In this document: piece by piece, positions 7,424-14,851 of the stretch
Position numbering within the stretch: the stretch's first letter is position 1
How the letters are laid out: the number at the start of each line of letters is the position of its first letter
Source: Deltaproteobacteria bacterium
GTDB taxonomy: Bacteria; Desulfobacterota; Desulfobacteria; Desulfobacterales; C00003060
Reading direction: 5' to 3'
Assembly (NCBI GenBank): GCA_019309245.1
Contig: JAFDGP010000002.1
Location: 1-26,914 of the forward strand
DNA length: 26,914 nucleotides
Notes under the pieces: model-generated
The model's database searches: none
Told to the model about the DNA's origin: nothing
Seen by the model: the letters and a program-made list of their open reading frames with translations, nothing else
Program-made: the position numbers and the translations under genes

Positions 7424-8215
7424 ATGAATATGGACGCCAACGCATTGAAACAATTGCTGGGTTCTGTTGCCGCCGGCCGGACCAGTGTGGACGATGCGGT
7501 CTTGCGGCTCAAGCGCCTGCCCTTTGAAGGTCTCCAGTACGCGCATGTGGACCACCATCGGTCGCTTAGGAAAGGTTTTCCAGAGGTCATTTTCGGACAG
7601 GGCAAGTCCGCCGGCCAAATTTTGGGCATTGCCAGGGCCATGGTACAAGCCGGGGACGCGGTCCTGGTGACCCGGCTGTCTGAACGCAAGGCGCGACAAA
7701 TCAAGGCCGAATTCCCGGACGCCGTTTACCATCGCAGGGCCGGGGTGCTCGTTTATGCCCCGGAACCGATCCGGCAGTACCGTGACGGCCTGATCCTGGT
7801 AGTGGCGGCGGGCACCTCAGACATTGCCGTGGCCGAAGAGGCCGCGGTCACGGCCAAGGCCATGGGACACCCGGTCAAGACCCTGTTCGACGTCGGGGTT
7901 TCGGGACTCCATCGGCTGTTAGATCACGACAGCTTGCTGGCCGAGGCCTCCGTCATCATTGTTGTGGCCGGCATGGAAGGCGCGCTTCCCAGTGTGGTAG
8001 GAGGGCTGGTGGACAAGCCCGTGATTGCGGTTCCGACCAGTGTGGGCTACGGCGCAAGCCTCGGTGGGATCGCCGCGCTATTGGCCATGCTCAACAGCTG
8101 TGCGTCCAATGTGACCGTTGTGAACATCGACAACGGGTTCGGTGCCGGCTATGTGGCTGCCTTGATCAACGCCCTGGTCAATCGGAGACGATCCGCTGAG
8201 GTACCCCCGGAATAG
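7424..8215 (+). CDS. larB: Nickel-pincer cofactor biosynthesis protein LarB
   Basis: LarB carboxylates the pyridinium ring of nicotinate adenine dinucleotide and releases AMP, making the bis-carboxylated mononucleotide used by LarE and LarC to build the nickel-pincer cofactor of lactate racemase and its relatives. The 263-residue product has a divergent N-terminal half (FEGLQYAHVDHHRSLRKGFPEVIFGQGK) and a C-terminal PurE/AIR-carboxylase-like domain (VVAAGTSDIAVAEEAA, LFDVGVSGLHRLL, VVAGMEGALPSVVGGL, ALLAMLNSCASNVTVVNIDNG). ATG at 7424 is used; ATG at 7430 is also possible and neither has a strong ribosome-binding site. No larC, larE or larA is in the window. Linkage to comM suggests co-transcription rather than shared function. 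Confidence 0.93.
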   Translation: MNMDANALKQLLGSVAAGRTSVDDAVLRLKRLPFEGLQYAHVDHHRSLRKGFPEVIFGQGKSAGQILGIARAMVQAGDAVLVTRLSERKARQIKAEFPDAVYHRRAGVLVYAPEPIRQYRDGLILVVAAGTSDIAVAEEAAVTAKAMGHPVKTLFDVGVSGLHRLLDHDSLLAEASVIIVVAGMEGALPSVVGGLVDKPVIAVPTSVGYGASLGGIAALLAMLNSCASNVTVVNIDNGFGAGYVAALINALVNRRRSAEVPPE

Positions 8216-8219
8216 CCCC

Positions 8220-8246
8220 TTGCCGGAACGGCTTGCCGGTTTTTTG
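8220..8246 (+). terminator. Possible terminator after larB
   Basis: A short GCCG-GAA-CGGC hairpin is followed after 7 nt by six T residues, a few bases past the larB stop and before the convergent gmhB stop. The stem and the T run are not directly adjacent, so this is a weak call. Confidence 0.35.
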
Positions 8247-8251
8247 GGGGG

Positions 8252-8818
8252 TTATGGCTGCCGGAGTGAGGACTCTGCTTGCAGCAGCCATTCTACCGCA
8301 CTTTTTAAGTCATCGGCCACGTGATCGGGTTTGGGTCCGTTAAGGTGGCACGCGCATTCGGTGTGCCTGCCGTACCCGGTGCGAACCAGGATCGTTTTTC
8401 CGCAGCCCGCCCTCTGAGCGCACTCGATATCTTTGGCGCTGTCTCCGATCATGCATACATGGGCTGGATCAAAAGCATAGTCTTTTTGCGCCTGCAGAAT
8501 CAAGCCGGCTTTGGGCTTCCGGCAGCCGCATCGGTCCTCGGGCACATGCGGGCAGTAATAAATCGCTTCAATTTTACCACCATACGCGGCGACCGCCTGT
8601 GTCATGTTGCGGTGGATCGTTTCAAGGCCGGCGAGAGAGACCAGCTTTCGATTGATCACCGACTGATTGGTGATTACAAGGATCCGGTAACCCGCCCGCG
8701 TCAAGCGCGCGAGCGCCTCCAGACTCCCGGAAATGAACTGGAACTCGGACCAATCCTTGACATAGTCTGAGCGGTCTTCGTTGATGACCCCGTCTCTGTC
8801 CAGCAGCACAACCTTCAT
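8252..8818 (-). CDS. gmhB: D-glycero-D-manno-heptose-1,7-bisphosphate 7-phosphatase (HAD)
   Basis: HAD-family phosphatase of the ADP-heptose pathway for the lipopolysaccharide inner core; it removes the 7-phosphate. All HAD motifs are visible: DRDGVIN (nucleophile Asp), VITNQS, the Lys in RKPKAG, and GDSAKDIE. The zinc loop typical of GmhB is present as CPHVP...CGCRKP. Length is 188 residues, normal for the family. The frame stays open another 63 codons upstream, but that part looks non-coding. ATG at 8818 starts directly before the first HAD motif (MKVVLLDRDG) and has GAGGA upstream. A histidinol-phosphatase-type HAD is the nearest alternative. No other heptose genes are nearby. Confidence 0.9.
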   Translation of the reverse strand: MKVVLLDRDGVINEDRSDYVKDWSEFQFISGSLEALARLTRAGYRILVITNQSVINRKLVSLAGLETIHRNMTQAVAAYGGKIEAIYYCPHVPEDRCGCRKPKAGLILQAQKDYAFDPAHVCMIGDSAKDIECAQRAGCGKTILVRTGYGRHTECACHLNGPKPDHVADDLKSAVEWLLQAESSLRQP

Positions 8819-8892
8819 ACCGTCCTCGATGCGGCCGACGATTGATATTGTGGGCGAAGTCCTTTTTAAGCGCGTGCACCAATGCCCGTCGA

Positions 8893-9113
8893 CATGGAAA
8901 CCGACCAGCGCCCATCTACGGATCGGAAAAAACTGACGGGCACCGGAGTTCCGCCTCAGGCAGACCAATTCATAAATGAGCAGTTTTTTCTCTGAGCAAG
9001 GCCGCACAAGGGTTTACGCCGAGGCGTACTTGGCGTACGTCGCAGGCGGAAACCCGCGGAGAACGCCGCTCAGAGGAAAAAGGGCCTTTTATGCATGGAA
9101 ACCGACTAGCGGG
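8893..9113. repeat. Direct-repeat pair flanking a palindrome
   Basis: CATGGAAACCGACCAGCG at 8893 recurs as CATGGAAACCGACTAGCG at 9094 (17 of 18 identical), exactly 201 bp apart. The second copy contains the rlpA stop codon. The 8984-9081 palindrome lies between them. This could be an old insertion with duplicated flanks, or a repeated 3'/5' boundary motif. The enclosed gap has no convincing gene. Confidence 0.6.
8984..9081. repeat. Nested palindromic repeat between rlpA and gmhB
   Basis: Four concentric inverted arms are visible: TCTGAGC 8991-8997 with GCTCAGA 9068-9074, GGGTTT 9010-9015 with AAACCC 9050-9055, CGCC 9017-9020 with GGCG 9045-9048, and CGTAC 9025-9029 with GTACG 9035-9039. A T-rich left edge and A-rich right edge flank the outer arms, so the structure could terminate transcription in either direction. 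It looks like a REP/MITE-type intergenic element. Confidence 0.75.
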
Positions 9114-10086
9114 CCACCACAATAGCCTCCGGAAACCCGTCGCGCTCAAGACGCCTTTCATACCGCCGCGCCTCGTCCAGGTTTGAAAATCGGGCCAGCC
9201 GCACCCTGTAAAACATGCCCTCATGGCTGGGATATTCGACGATATGGACATCTTTATAGACCCTGGCCAGCCGGTCTTTGAGCTTCAGGGCGTTTTCCTT
9301 TTGCCTGAACGCTCCGACCTGAATGGTAAACTCCCCCACGTAGTAGTTGACCGGCACATAGGAAGGCTTTGCGGTCTTGCCGGCGCGGCCCTTGGCGGCA
9401 ACACCGAGAGCCACAATTTCAACCGGGGCTGTACCTGGGCCTACCAGGCCGAGCCTTTTGGCGGCGGCATAGGACAAGTCGATGATCCGACCTCGAACAA
9501 AGGGGCCCCGGTCGTTGATGCGTACCACAACGCTTTTCCCGTTTTCCAGATTGCGCACCTTGACATAGGTTCCCATGGGCAACGTCTTGTGGGCGGCGGT
9601 CATGGCATGCATGTTGTAAGCCTCTCCACTTGAGGTCTTACGTCCATGAAACGCCTTGCCGTACCAGGAAGCCAGGCCGGTCTGCCGGAAGCCCCTCGCG
9701 TATTTCAAGGGCTGGTACCAGGTGCGTCCAATCTTATAGGGAGCCGGATGCCCCGGCCGGATGGGCGGTCTTTTTTCGGGACCGGCACAACCAAAGAAAA
9801 AAAACGCGCAAACAAGCCCTGCACAAAGCCGTGCAAGAGCTTTGCACAACCTCCTGTCGGCAGTCAGGTCGTCTTCCCTCAAGGCGATATGATCCAGGCC
9901 GAGCCCGCCTGAGGCGGGCCGTGCCAGTTCATCGGCATATCGCCTTTCGGCAAAACGACCTGACTGCCGGGCGGCCGAGCGCACAAAATGTTGCCCTGTA
10001 AGCGAGAGCAACGAGTTGTGCAAAGGTCTCCGTGCAAGAGCCCGTCGCGCTGTTGTTCGCGCCTCGGGCGGCCTATTTGCTTTCAT
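9106..10086 (-). CDS. rlpA: RlpA-like septal lipoprotein with DPBB and SPOR domains, carrying an in-frame insertion
   Basis: RlpA proteins are outer-membrane lipoproteins that bind denuded peptidoglycan through SPOR and may act as lytic transglycosylases during septation. Seen: a hydrophobic segment with Cys lipobox (CAFFFFGC), then the double-psi beta-barrel (GLASWYGKAFHGRKTSSGE, MTAAHKTLPMGTYVKV, VVVRINDRGPFVRGRIIDLS) keeping the expected His and Asp, and a C-terminal SPOR domain (YYVGEFTIQVGAF to the end). The 5' part is unusual. A 201-bp palindromic element adds 67 codons between the basic N-region and the lipobox helix. Without it, ATG 10086 gives a compact signal peptide with the Cys at residue 33. 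The current start is uncertain: ATG 10098 or 10086, or TTG 9849 inside the element, which would give a good short signal peptide but touches its AGGAGG. The frame is open to 10137. Confidence 0.88.
   Translation of the reverse strand: MKANRPPEARTTARRALARRPLHNSLLSLTGQHFVRSAARQSGRFAERRYADELARPASGGLGLDHIALREDDLTADRRLCKALARLCAGLVCAFFFFGCAGPEKRPPIRPGHPAPYKIGRTWYQPLKYARGFRQTGLASWYGKAFHGRKTSSGEAYNMHAMTAAHKTLPMGTYVKVRNLENGKSVVVRINDRGPFVRGRIIDLSYAAAKRLGLVGPGTAPVEIVALGVAAKGRAGKTAKPSYVPVNYYVGEFTIQVGAFRQKENALKLKDRLARVYKDVHIVEYPSHEGMFYRVRLARFSNLDEARRYERRLERDGFPEAIVVAR
9829..10041. mobile_element. 201-bp palindromic element between 12-bp direct repeats, inside rlpA
   Basis: Perfect direct repeats CCGTGCAAGAGC at 9829-9840 and 10030-10041 bound a segment of four nested inverted arms: TTTGCACAAC 9841-9850 with GTTGTGCAAA 10015-10024, CGGCAGTCAGGTCGT 9858-9872 with its exact complement at 9955-9969, AGGCGATATG 9882-9891 with CATATCGCCT 9936-9945, and GCCCGCCT 9903-9910 with AGGCGGGC 9912-9919. 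The repeat-to-repeat distance of 201 bp is 67 codons, so the rlpA frame continues through it. No transposase is encoded. The shape is that of a MITE or of the in-gene palindromic elements known from Rickettsia. Confidence 0.85.
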
Positions 10087-10160
10087 CCGGAATATCATCC
10101 AACGGGCAAACAAGTCTAAGCCGGTGCTGCGGTGCAACCCGGCCCCTTGTCTTCGGCCGG

Positions 10161-10592
10161 TTACGCTCGGGAGACGTTTTTTTCGATAAACCGGACAATA
10201 TCATGCGTGGAGGTCCCCGGCCCGAAGATGCCCTTGATCCCCGCGGCCTTGAGTGCCGGGATGTCTTGTTCGGGAATAATGCCACCGCCAATCACCAAGA
10301 TGTCGGTCGCACCGGCCTGTTTCAGCAGCTCCATGACCCTTGGGAACAAATAGTCGTGAGCCCCGGACAACACGCTCATGGCGATCACATCCACGTCTTC
10401 TTGAAGAGCCGCCTGCACGATCTGTTCGGGGGTTTGCCGCAGTCCGGTGTAGATGACCTCCATGCCCGCATCCCGCAGGGCGTAGCAGATGACCTTGATG
10501 CCACGGTCATGGCCGTCGAGCCCGGGTTTGGCCGCAAGAACCCGAATGGTTTTTCCAGGACGTTGTCCGTTGTCGCAGCGGTTGTCGTTCAT
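10161..10592 (-). CDS. Methylmalonyl-CoA mutase small (B12-binding) subunit
   Basis: Binds adenosylcobalamin for the mutase encoded just upstream; together they interconvert methylmalonyl-CoA and succinyl-CoA in the cytoplasm. The 143-residue product is a stand-alone C-terminal domain: the base-off/His-on motif GLDGHDRG (His28) is followed by SVLSGAHDYLFP and GGGIIPEQDIPALKAAGIKG with the FGPGTS nucleotide-loop motif. A separate small subunit is the archaeal/deltaproteobacterial arrangement, unlike the fused enzymes of enterobacteria and animals. It begins 47 nt after the large-subunit stop with no strong ribosome-binding site, so it probably depends on upstream translation. Confidence 0.93.
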   Translation of the reverse strand: MNDNRCDNGQRPGKTIRVLAAKPGLDGHDRGIKVICYALRDAGMEVIYTGLRQTPEQIVQAALQEDVDVIAMSVLSGAHDYLFPRVMELLKQAGATDILVIGGGIIPEQDIPALKAAGIKGIFGPGTSTHDIVRFIEKNVSRA

Positions 10593-10639
10593 GTGTACGA
10601 TTTGTGCCCGTTTGTCCTTCAGGTTTCGTGATTCACCAT

Positions 10640-12316
10640 TTAAAGGGTAGAAACCGCCCTGTACTCCCCGAAGACCGCCCTTAAGGTATCACAGATTTCT
10701 CCCAGGGTGGCGTAAGATCGCACTGCGGCCAACATGGCAGGCATCACATTGTCTGTTGTCTGGGCACACGCCTTCAAGTCTTTCAGGGCGGCGGCAACCC
10801 GGTTGTTATCCCGCTGTTTCTTCAAGCGCTTAAGCCTGGCCACCTGAGCGTTTCTGACCGCCGGGTCCACGCGCAACAGGTTGGCAGGAGGGGCTTGTTC
10901 CTGCTCAAACCGGTTCAGCCCCACCACGATCCGATCTCCGGTTTCGACCGAGCGTTGGTATGCGTACGCGCTTTCCTGGATTTCTTTTTGAATAAACCCT
11001 TGTTCCACAGCCGCCACGGCTCCGCCCAGCTCGTCGATCCGGTCCAGGTAGGCCTGGGCGCGGTGTTCGATTTCATCGGTCAGAGACTCCACAAAAAAGG
11101 ACCCGCCAAGCGGGTCGACCGTGTCGGTCACCCCGGACTCGTGGGCGATAACCTGCTGGGTCCTCAGGGCGATTTGAACCGCTTGTTCGGAGGGCAGCGA
11201 AAAGGCCTCATCCATGGAATTCGTGTGCAGAGACTGGGTACCGCCCAATACCGCAGACAGGGCCTGCAGGGTCACCCGCATGACGTTGTTCTGGGGTTGT
11301 TGCGCTGTGAGGGTGCAGCCCGCGGTTTGCGTGTGAAATCGCAGCATCATGGACTTGGGTTTTTTGGCGCCAAACCGGTCTTTCATGATGCGGGCCCACA
11401 GTCGCCGTGCCGCCCTGAATTTGGCGATTTCTTCGAAAAAGTCCATATGGGCATTGAAGAAAAACGACAAGCGGGGGGCAAACGCATCCACCTCAAGGCC
11501 TGCCTTGACCGCAGCATCCACATAGGCGATGCCGTTGGCCAGGGTAAAGGCCAGCTCTTGGACCGCGGTGGAACCAGCTTCGCGAATATGGTAGCCGCTG
11601 ATGCTGATCGTATTCCAGGACGGGACGTTCTCGGAACAAAACGCAAAGATATCTGTGATGATCCGCATGGACGGTCCGGGCGGAAAGATATAGGTGCCGC
11701 GGGCCGCGTATTCTTTTAAGATGTCGTTTTGGATGGTTCCTTTGAGTTTGGCGGCAGGGACCTGCTGTTTGGCGGCGGTTTCAATGTACATGGCCAGTAC
11801 CACGGCGGCCGGGGCGTTGATGGTCATTGAGGTGCTGACCCGGTCCAGGGGGATCCCATCGAAAAGCGCTTCCATGTCTTCTAGAGAATCAATGGCCACC
11901 CCGACTTTTCCCACTTCGCCCGTGGCCAAGGGATGGTCCGAGTCGTATCCGATCTGGGTGGGCAGGTCAAAGGCCACGCTGAGTCCGGTTTGACCCTGAC
12001 CCAGGAGATATTTGTAGCGTTTGTTGGATTCTTCGGCGCTGGCAAAGCCGGCATACTGCCGCATAGTCCAAAACCGGCCCCGATACATGGTGGGCTGCAC
12101 CCCCCGGGTGTACGGATACGTCCCGGGGAATCCCAGATCGTCCAGATAGGATGCATCGTACTGATCCAGCGGCGTGTAGACCCGCTCCAAGGGCAGGCCG
12201 GAAAGGGTTTCAAAGGCTTGCCGCCGCTCGGGCCGCTTCGAAATGAGGTCCTGGGTCTTGTCGACCCATGCTTTGGAGGCTGTTGCGATCTGTTTTAGTT
12301 TGTCCGCATCATACAT
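10640..12316 (-). CDS. Methylmalonyl-CoA mutase large (catalytic) subunit
   Basis: Catalytic TIM-barrel subunit of the cobalamin-dependent mutase. It carries the diagnostic RPTMYRGRFWTMRQYAGF block with the active-site Tyr, LGQGQTGLSVAFDLPTQIGYDSDHP, SMTINAPAAVVLAMY, and SISGYHIREAGSTAVQE with the catalytic His, plus the late RFHTQTAGCTLTAQQPQNN and TNSMDEAFSLPSE motifs. The 558-residue length fits the two-subunit form without the B12-binding domain. The start is ATG 12316, with GGAG about 9 nt upstream; a TTG at 12343 is in frame but less likely. It is third in a cluster after a biotin carrier and a carboxyltransferase. In sulfate reducers this pathway serves propionate oxidation, or propionyl-CoA formation in reverse. 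Confidence 0.94.
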   Translation of the reverse strand: MYDADKLKQIATASKAWVDKTQDLISKRPERRQAFETLSGLPLERVYTPLDQYDASYLDDLGFPGTYPYTRGVQPTMYRGRFWTMRQYAGFASAEESNKRYKYLLGQGQTGLSVAFDLPTQIGYDSDHPLATGEVGKVGVAIDSLEDMEALFDGIPLDRVSTSMTINAPAAVVLAMYIETAAKQQVPAAKLKGTIQNDILKEYAARGTYIFPPGPSMRIITDIFAFCSENVPSWNTISISGYHIREAGSTAVQELAFTLANGIAYVDAAVKAGLEVDAFAPRLSFFFNAHMDFFEEIAKFRAARRLWARIMKDRFGAKKPKSMMLRFHTQTAGCTLTAQQPQNNVMRVTLQALSAVLGGTQSLHTNSMDEAFSLPSEQAVQIALRTQQVIAHESGVTDTVDPLGGSFFVESLTDEIEHRAQAYLDRIDELGGAVAAVEQGFIQKEIQESAYAYQRSVETGDRIVVGLNRFEQEQAPPANLLRVDPAVRNAQVARLKRLKKQRDNNRVAAALKDLKACAQTTDNVMPAMLAAVRSYATLGEICDTLRAVFGEYRAVSTL

Positions 12317-12348
12317 CGGCCAACACTCCAATGGGTGCCGCAATCCGT

Positions 12349-13899
12349 CTACAGGGGCAGGTTGTCGTGTTTTTTTCCGGGCATCCGATCCCGCTTGCTT
12401 TCCAGAGATTCCAGGGCCCTGATCAGTTTCGGGCGGGTTTGTTCCGGAAGGATGATCTCGTCGATAAAACCCCTTTCAGCCGCCCGATAAGGACTCGCGA
12501 AGGTGTTGCGGTATTCTTCGACCATTTCTTTTTCCTTCTGGGCCGGATCCTCAGCGGCCTTGATTTCTTTCTTAAACACCACGTTGACCGCTCCCTCCGG
12601 TCCCATCACAGCAATTTCAGCCGAGGGGTACGCATAGTTGAGGTCCCCCCACAGGTGTTTGCTGGACATCACGATATAGGCCCCGCCGTAGGCCTTGCGG
12701 GTGATGACCGTAATCTTGGGCACCACGGCCTCGCAATAGGCATAGATCAGCTTGGCCCCGTGCTTGATGATGCCCCCGAATTCCTGAGCGGTTCCGGGCA
12801 GAAACCCGGGGACGTCGCAAAACGTGATCAGGGGAATGTTGAAACAATCGCAAAACCGGACAAACCGGGCGCCTTTGATGGAAGCGTTGATGTCCAGGCA
12901 ACCAGCGAAAAACGACGGCTGGTTGGCGACAATGCCCACGGTCCTGCCGTTGAGGCGAGCGAATCCGATAATGATGTTCGGCGCATGCTTGGCCTGGACT
13001 TCGAAAAAGTCCTGGTTGTCCACCACGGAAAGGATGATTTGGCGCATGTCATAGGGATGTTTGGGATTGTCCGGGATCACCTCACGAAGGGCCATGTCAA
13101 TGCGATCGGGATCGTCGGTGGGCTCCAGTCGGGGCGGTTTTTCCCGATAGTTTTGCGGCAGAAAGCTCAACAGCCGACGGATCATGGATAACACGTCCGG
13201 GTCATCTTTTCCCGAAAAATGGGCCACCCCGCTTGTGGCATTGTGGGTCAGGGCGCCACCCAGCCTTTCCGCTGTGACCTCTTCGTGGGTAACCGTCTTG
13301 ATGACCTGGGGCCCTGTGATAAACATGTAGCTGGTGTTTTCCACCATAAAGATAAAGTCCGTCAGTGCCGGCGAATAGACGGCCCCGCCGGCGCAGGGCC
13401 CCATGATGGCCGAGATCTGGGGCACCACGCCGCTGGCCAGCACGTTGCGCATGAAAATGTTGCCATATCCGGCCAGACTGGAGACCCCTTCCTGGATTCG
13501 TGCGCCCCCGGAGTCATTGATGCCGATAAAAGGCGCCTCGTTCTTACGGGCCATGTCCATAACCTTACAGATTTTTTCGCTTACCGCCAAACTTAACGAG
13601 CCGCCCAGGATGGTAAAATCCTGGGCGTATACGTAGACCAGCCGGCCGTGGATGCGGCCATAGCCGGTGACCACGCCGTCTCCTGGAAACCGCTTCTTGT
13701 CCAGCCCGAAGTCCGTGGCCTGATGCAGTTTGAACTTGTCCATTTCTTCAAAGCTGTTGTCATCCAACAGGACCTGGATGCGTTCCCGGGCGGTCCATTT
13801 GCCCTTCTTGTGTTGCGTGTCGATCCGGTCCTTGCCACCGCCAAGCTCGGCCTCGGCATTCTTCTGGATTAGGGTTTGATATTTTTCTTCGTGTGGCAT
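12349..13899 (-). CDS. Acyl-CoA (propionyl/methylmalonyl-CoA) carboxyltransferase subunit
   Basis: Carboxyltransferase of the biotin-dependent acyl-CoA carboxylase family. It moves a carboxyl group between carboxybiotin and propionyl-CoA, making or consuming methylmalonyl-CoA. The crotonase-like double domain is complete: GKWTARERIQVLLD, PFIGINDSGGARIQEGV, GPCAGGAVYSPALTDF (oxyanion loops), then VGIVANQPSFFAGCLDINAS, FCDVPGFLPGTAQE, ITRKAYGGAYIVMSSKHL and AEIAVMGPEGAVNVVF. ATG 13899 gives the usual 516 residues and has GGAG about 10 nt upstream; the frame opens at 13974 without support. The neighbouring mutase and biotin carrier point to a methylmalonyl-CoA transcarboxylase or decarboxylase-type complex. 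No biotin carboxylase is in the window. Confidence 0.93.
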   Translation of the reverse strand: MPHEEKYQTLIQKNAEAELGGGKDRIDTQHKKGKWTARERIQVLLDDNSFEEMDKFKLHQATDFGLDKKRFPGDGVVTGYGRIHGRLVYVYAQDFTILGGSLSLAVSEKICKVMDMARKNEAPFIGINDSGGARIQEGVSSLAGYGNIFMRNVLASGVVPQISAIMGPCAGGAVYSPALTDFIFMVENTSYMFITGPQVIKTVTHEEVTAERLGGALTHNATSGVAHFSGKDDPDVLSMIRRLLSFLPQNYREKPPRLEPTDDPDRIDMALREVIPDNPKHPYDMRQIILSVVDNQDFFEVQAKHAPNIIIGFARLNGRTVGIVANQPSFFAGCLDINASIKGARFVRFCDCFNIPLITFCDVPGFLPGTAQEFGGIIKHGAKLIYAYCEAVVPKITVITRKAYGGAYIVMSSKHLWGDLNYAYPSAEIAVMGPEGAVNVVFKKEIKAAEDPAQKEKEMVEEYRNTFASPYRAAERGFIDEIILPEQTRPKLIRALESLESKRDRMPGKKHDNLPL

Positions 13900-13960
13900 A
13901 GGTGTGTCATCTCCAGGTGTTTTCGGGTTTATGGGTGGTGTCTCAGCCGAAGGGTTTCCC

Positions 13961-14413
13961 TCAGCCCTCTTCAATGGTCATGAGAATCTCATCGGTAGCG
14001 ACACGATCGCCCTTTTTGACGAAGATCTCCGTGATGGTGCCGTTGGACGGCGCTGGAAGTTCGTTTTCCATCTTCATGGCCTCCATCTTGACCACCGGGG
14101 TGCCCGCGGTAACCGTATCGCCCACGGAGACCATGATGTCCATGATCAAGCCCGGCATGGGGGCCACGATCCGGCCGCCTGTTGCAACAGAGGCCGTCGG
14201 CACAACCGGAGGCTCAGATGGTGTGGCTTGAGGCGGTGGGGTTTGAAAGGTTGTGGGTGCACTCGGCGCCGGAGGCGTCGTAGAGACGGGGCCCTGCTTA
14301 ACTCCGACTATAAATGACTTGCCATTAACGTCCACTTCTGCCTGGTTGCCGTCGAATTTCTTGATCTCTATCTTATAGTCATTTCCGTTGACCGTGATGT
14401 CAAATCGCCTCAT
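13961..14413 (-). CDS. Biotin carboxyl carrier protein of the acyl-CoA carboxyltransferase
   Basis: Carries the covalently bound biotin that shuttles the carboxyl group to the neighbouring carboxyltransferase. Layout over 150 residues: an N-terminal beta segment (RRFDITVNGNDYKIEIKKF), a Pro/Thr/Ala-rich linker (about residues 43-76), then the biotinyl domain with VAPMPGLIMDI and the acceptor motif EAMKMEN, with Lys114 as the modified residue. The Pro-rich linker is typical of transcarboxylase or decarboxylase gamma-type carriers. ATG at 14413 has GGAGG 4 nt upstream. It is the first gene of the four-gene methylmalonyl-CoA cluster, with 61 nt to the next start. Confidence 0.93.
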   Translation of the reverse strand: MRRFDITVNGNDYKIEIKKFDGNQAEVDVNGKSFIVGVKQGPVSTTPPAPSAPTTFQTPPPQATPSEPPVVPTASVATGGRIVAPMPGLIMDIMVSVGDTVTAGTPVVKMEAMKMENELPAPSNGTITEIFVKKGDRVATDEILMTIEEG

Positions 14414-14520
14414 TGCCCTCCAAGCTCCTACGCGGATCCCTCAAATGTGCAAAAGGGCTGCCAACGCCGCTGAACCCTTATGCTGCATAAACCCTTTCTA
14501 AGAAACTCAATTCAAATGTT

Positions 14521-14682
14521 GGGACAAAAAACTTTAAAAGATAACCACGTGCTGTTCTCAAGCACGAAGGGCGCAAAACACGAAAGATTGAAAGCACGAA
14601 ATAAAAGACATTGAGGCTTTCGTGTTTTGGAGCTTGACGCCTTGAGAACAGTACGTTCTTTCGTGATAAATTTTTTTGGCCC
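14521..14682. repeat. 162-bp imperfect palindrome (MITE-like)
   Basis: Outer arms 14521-14562 and 14641-14682 are equal in length (42 nt) and largely complementary, including ACGTGCTGTTCTCAAG against CTTGAGAACAGTACGT. Inner arms CAAAACACGAAAG (14574-14586) and CTTTCGTGTTTTG (14617-14629) are exact, with 11-nt gaps on both sides. Short outer matches (AGAAACTC at 14502-14509 and GAGTTTCT at 14720-14727) may extend it to about 226 bp. A 93-codon open frame over this region is a by-product of the repeat. The rest of the 14414-14964 gap shows no gene. Confidence 0.7.
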
Positions 14683-14851
14683 CGGCGCGTCCGGGTTAGA
14701 ATTAAGGCCTTTAATGTCAGAGTTTCTCAAAAAAGTGAATATCCCAAGCCACAGATGTGCCTTCCCTTCATTGGTGATCCTGATTCCGGACATTCGCCTT
14801 AAACATATTTGCCTATCACAGGCGTTTCATTTTTCGCAAGAGGAAAGTTCG

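Noticed and set aside
8819..9007. 63-codon N-terminal extension of GmhB
   Set aside because: The GmhB motif starts immediately after ATG 8818, which has its own ribosome-binding site; the extension has no family match and runs into the repeat region.
12268..13191. 307-codon plus-strand frame across the mutase/carboxyltransferase genes
   Set aside because: It is antisense to two well-supported enzymes and shows no recognisable motif or ribosome-binding site.
14512..14793. 93-codon minus-strand frame in the gap upstream of the biotin carrier
   Set aside because: It is made almost wholly from the 14521-14682 palindrome and its edges, with no domain; treated as repeat-derived.
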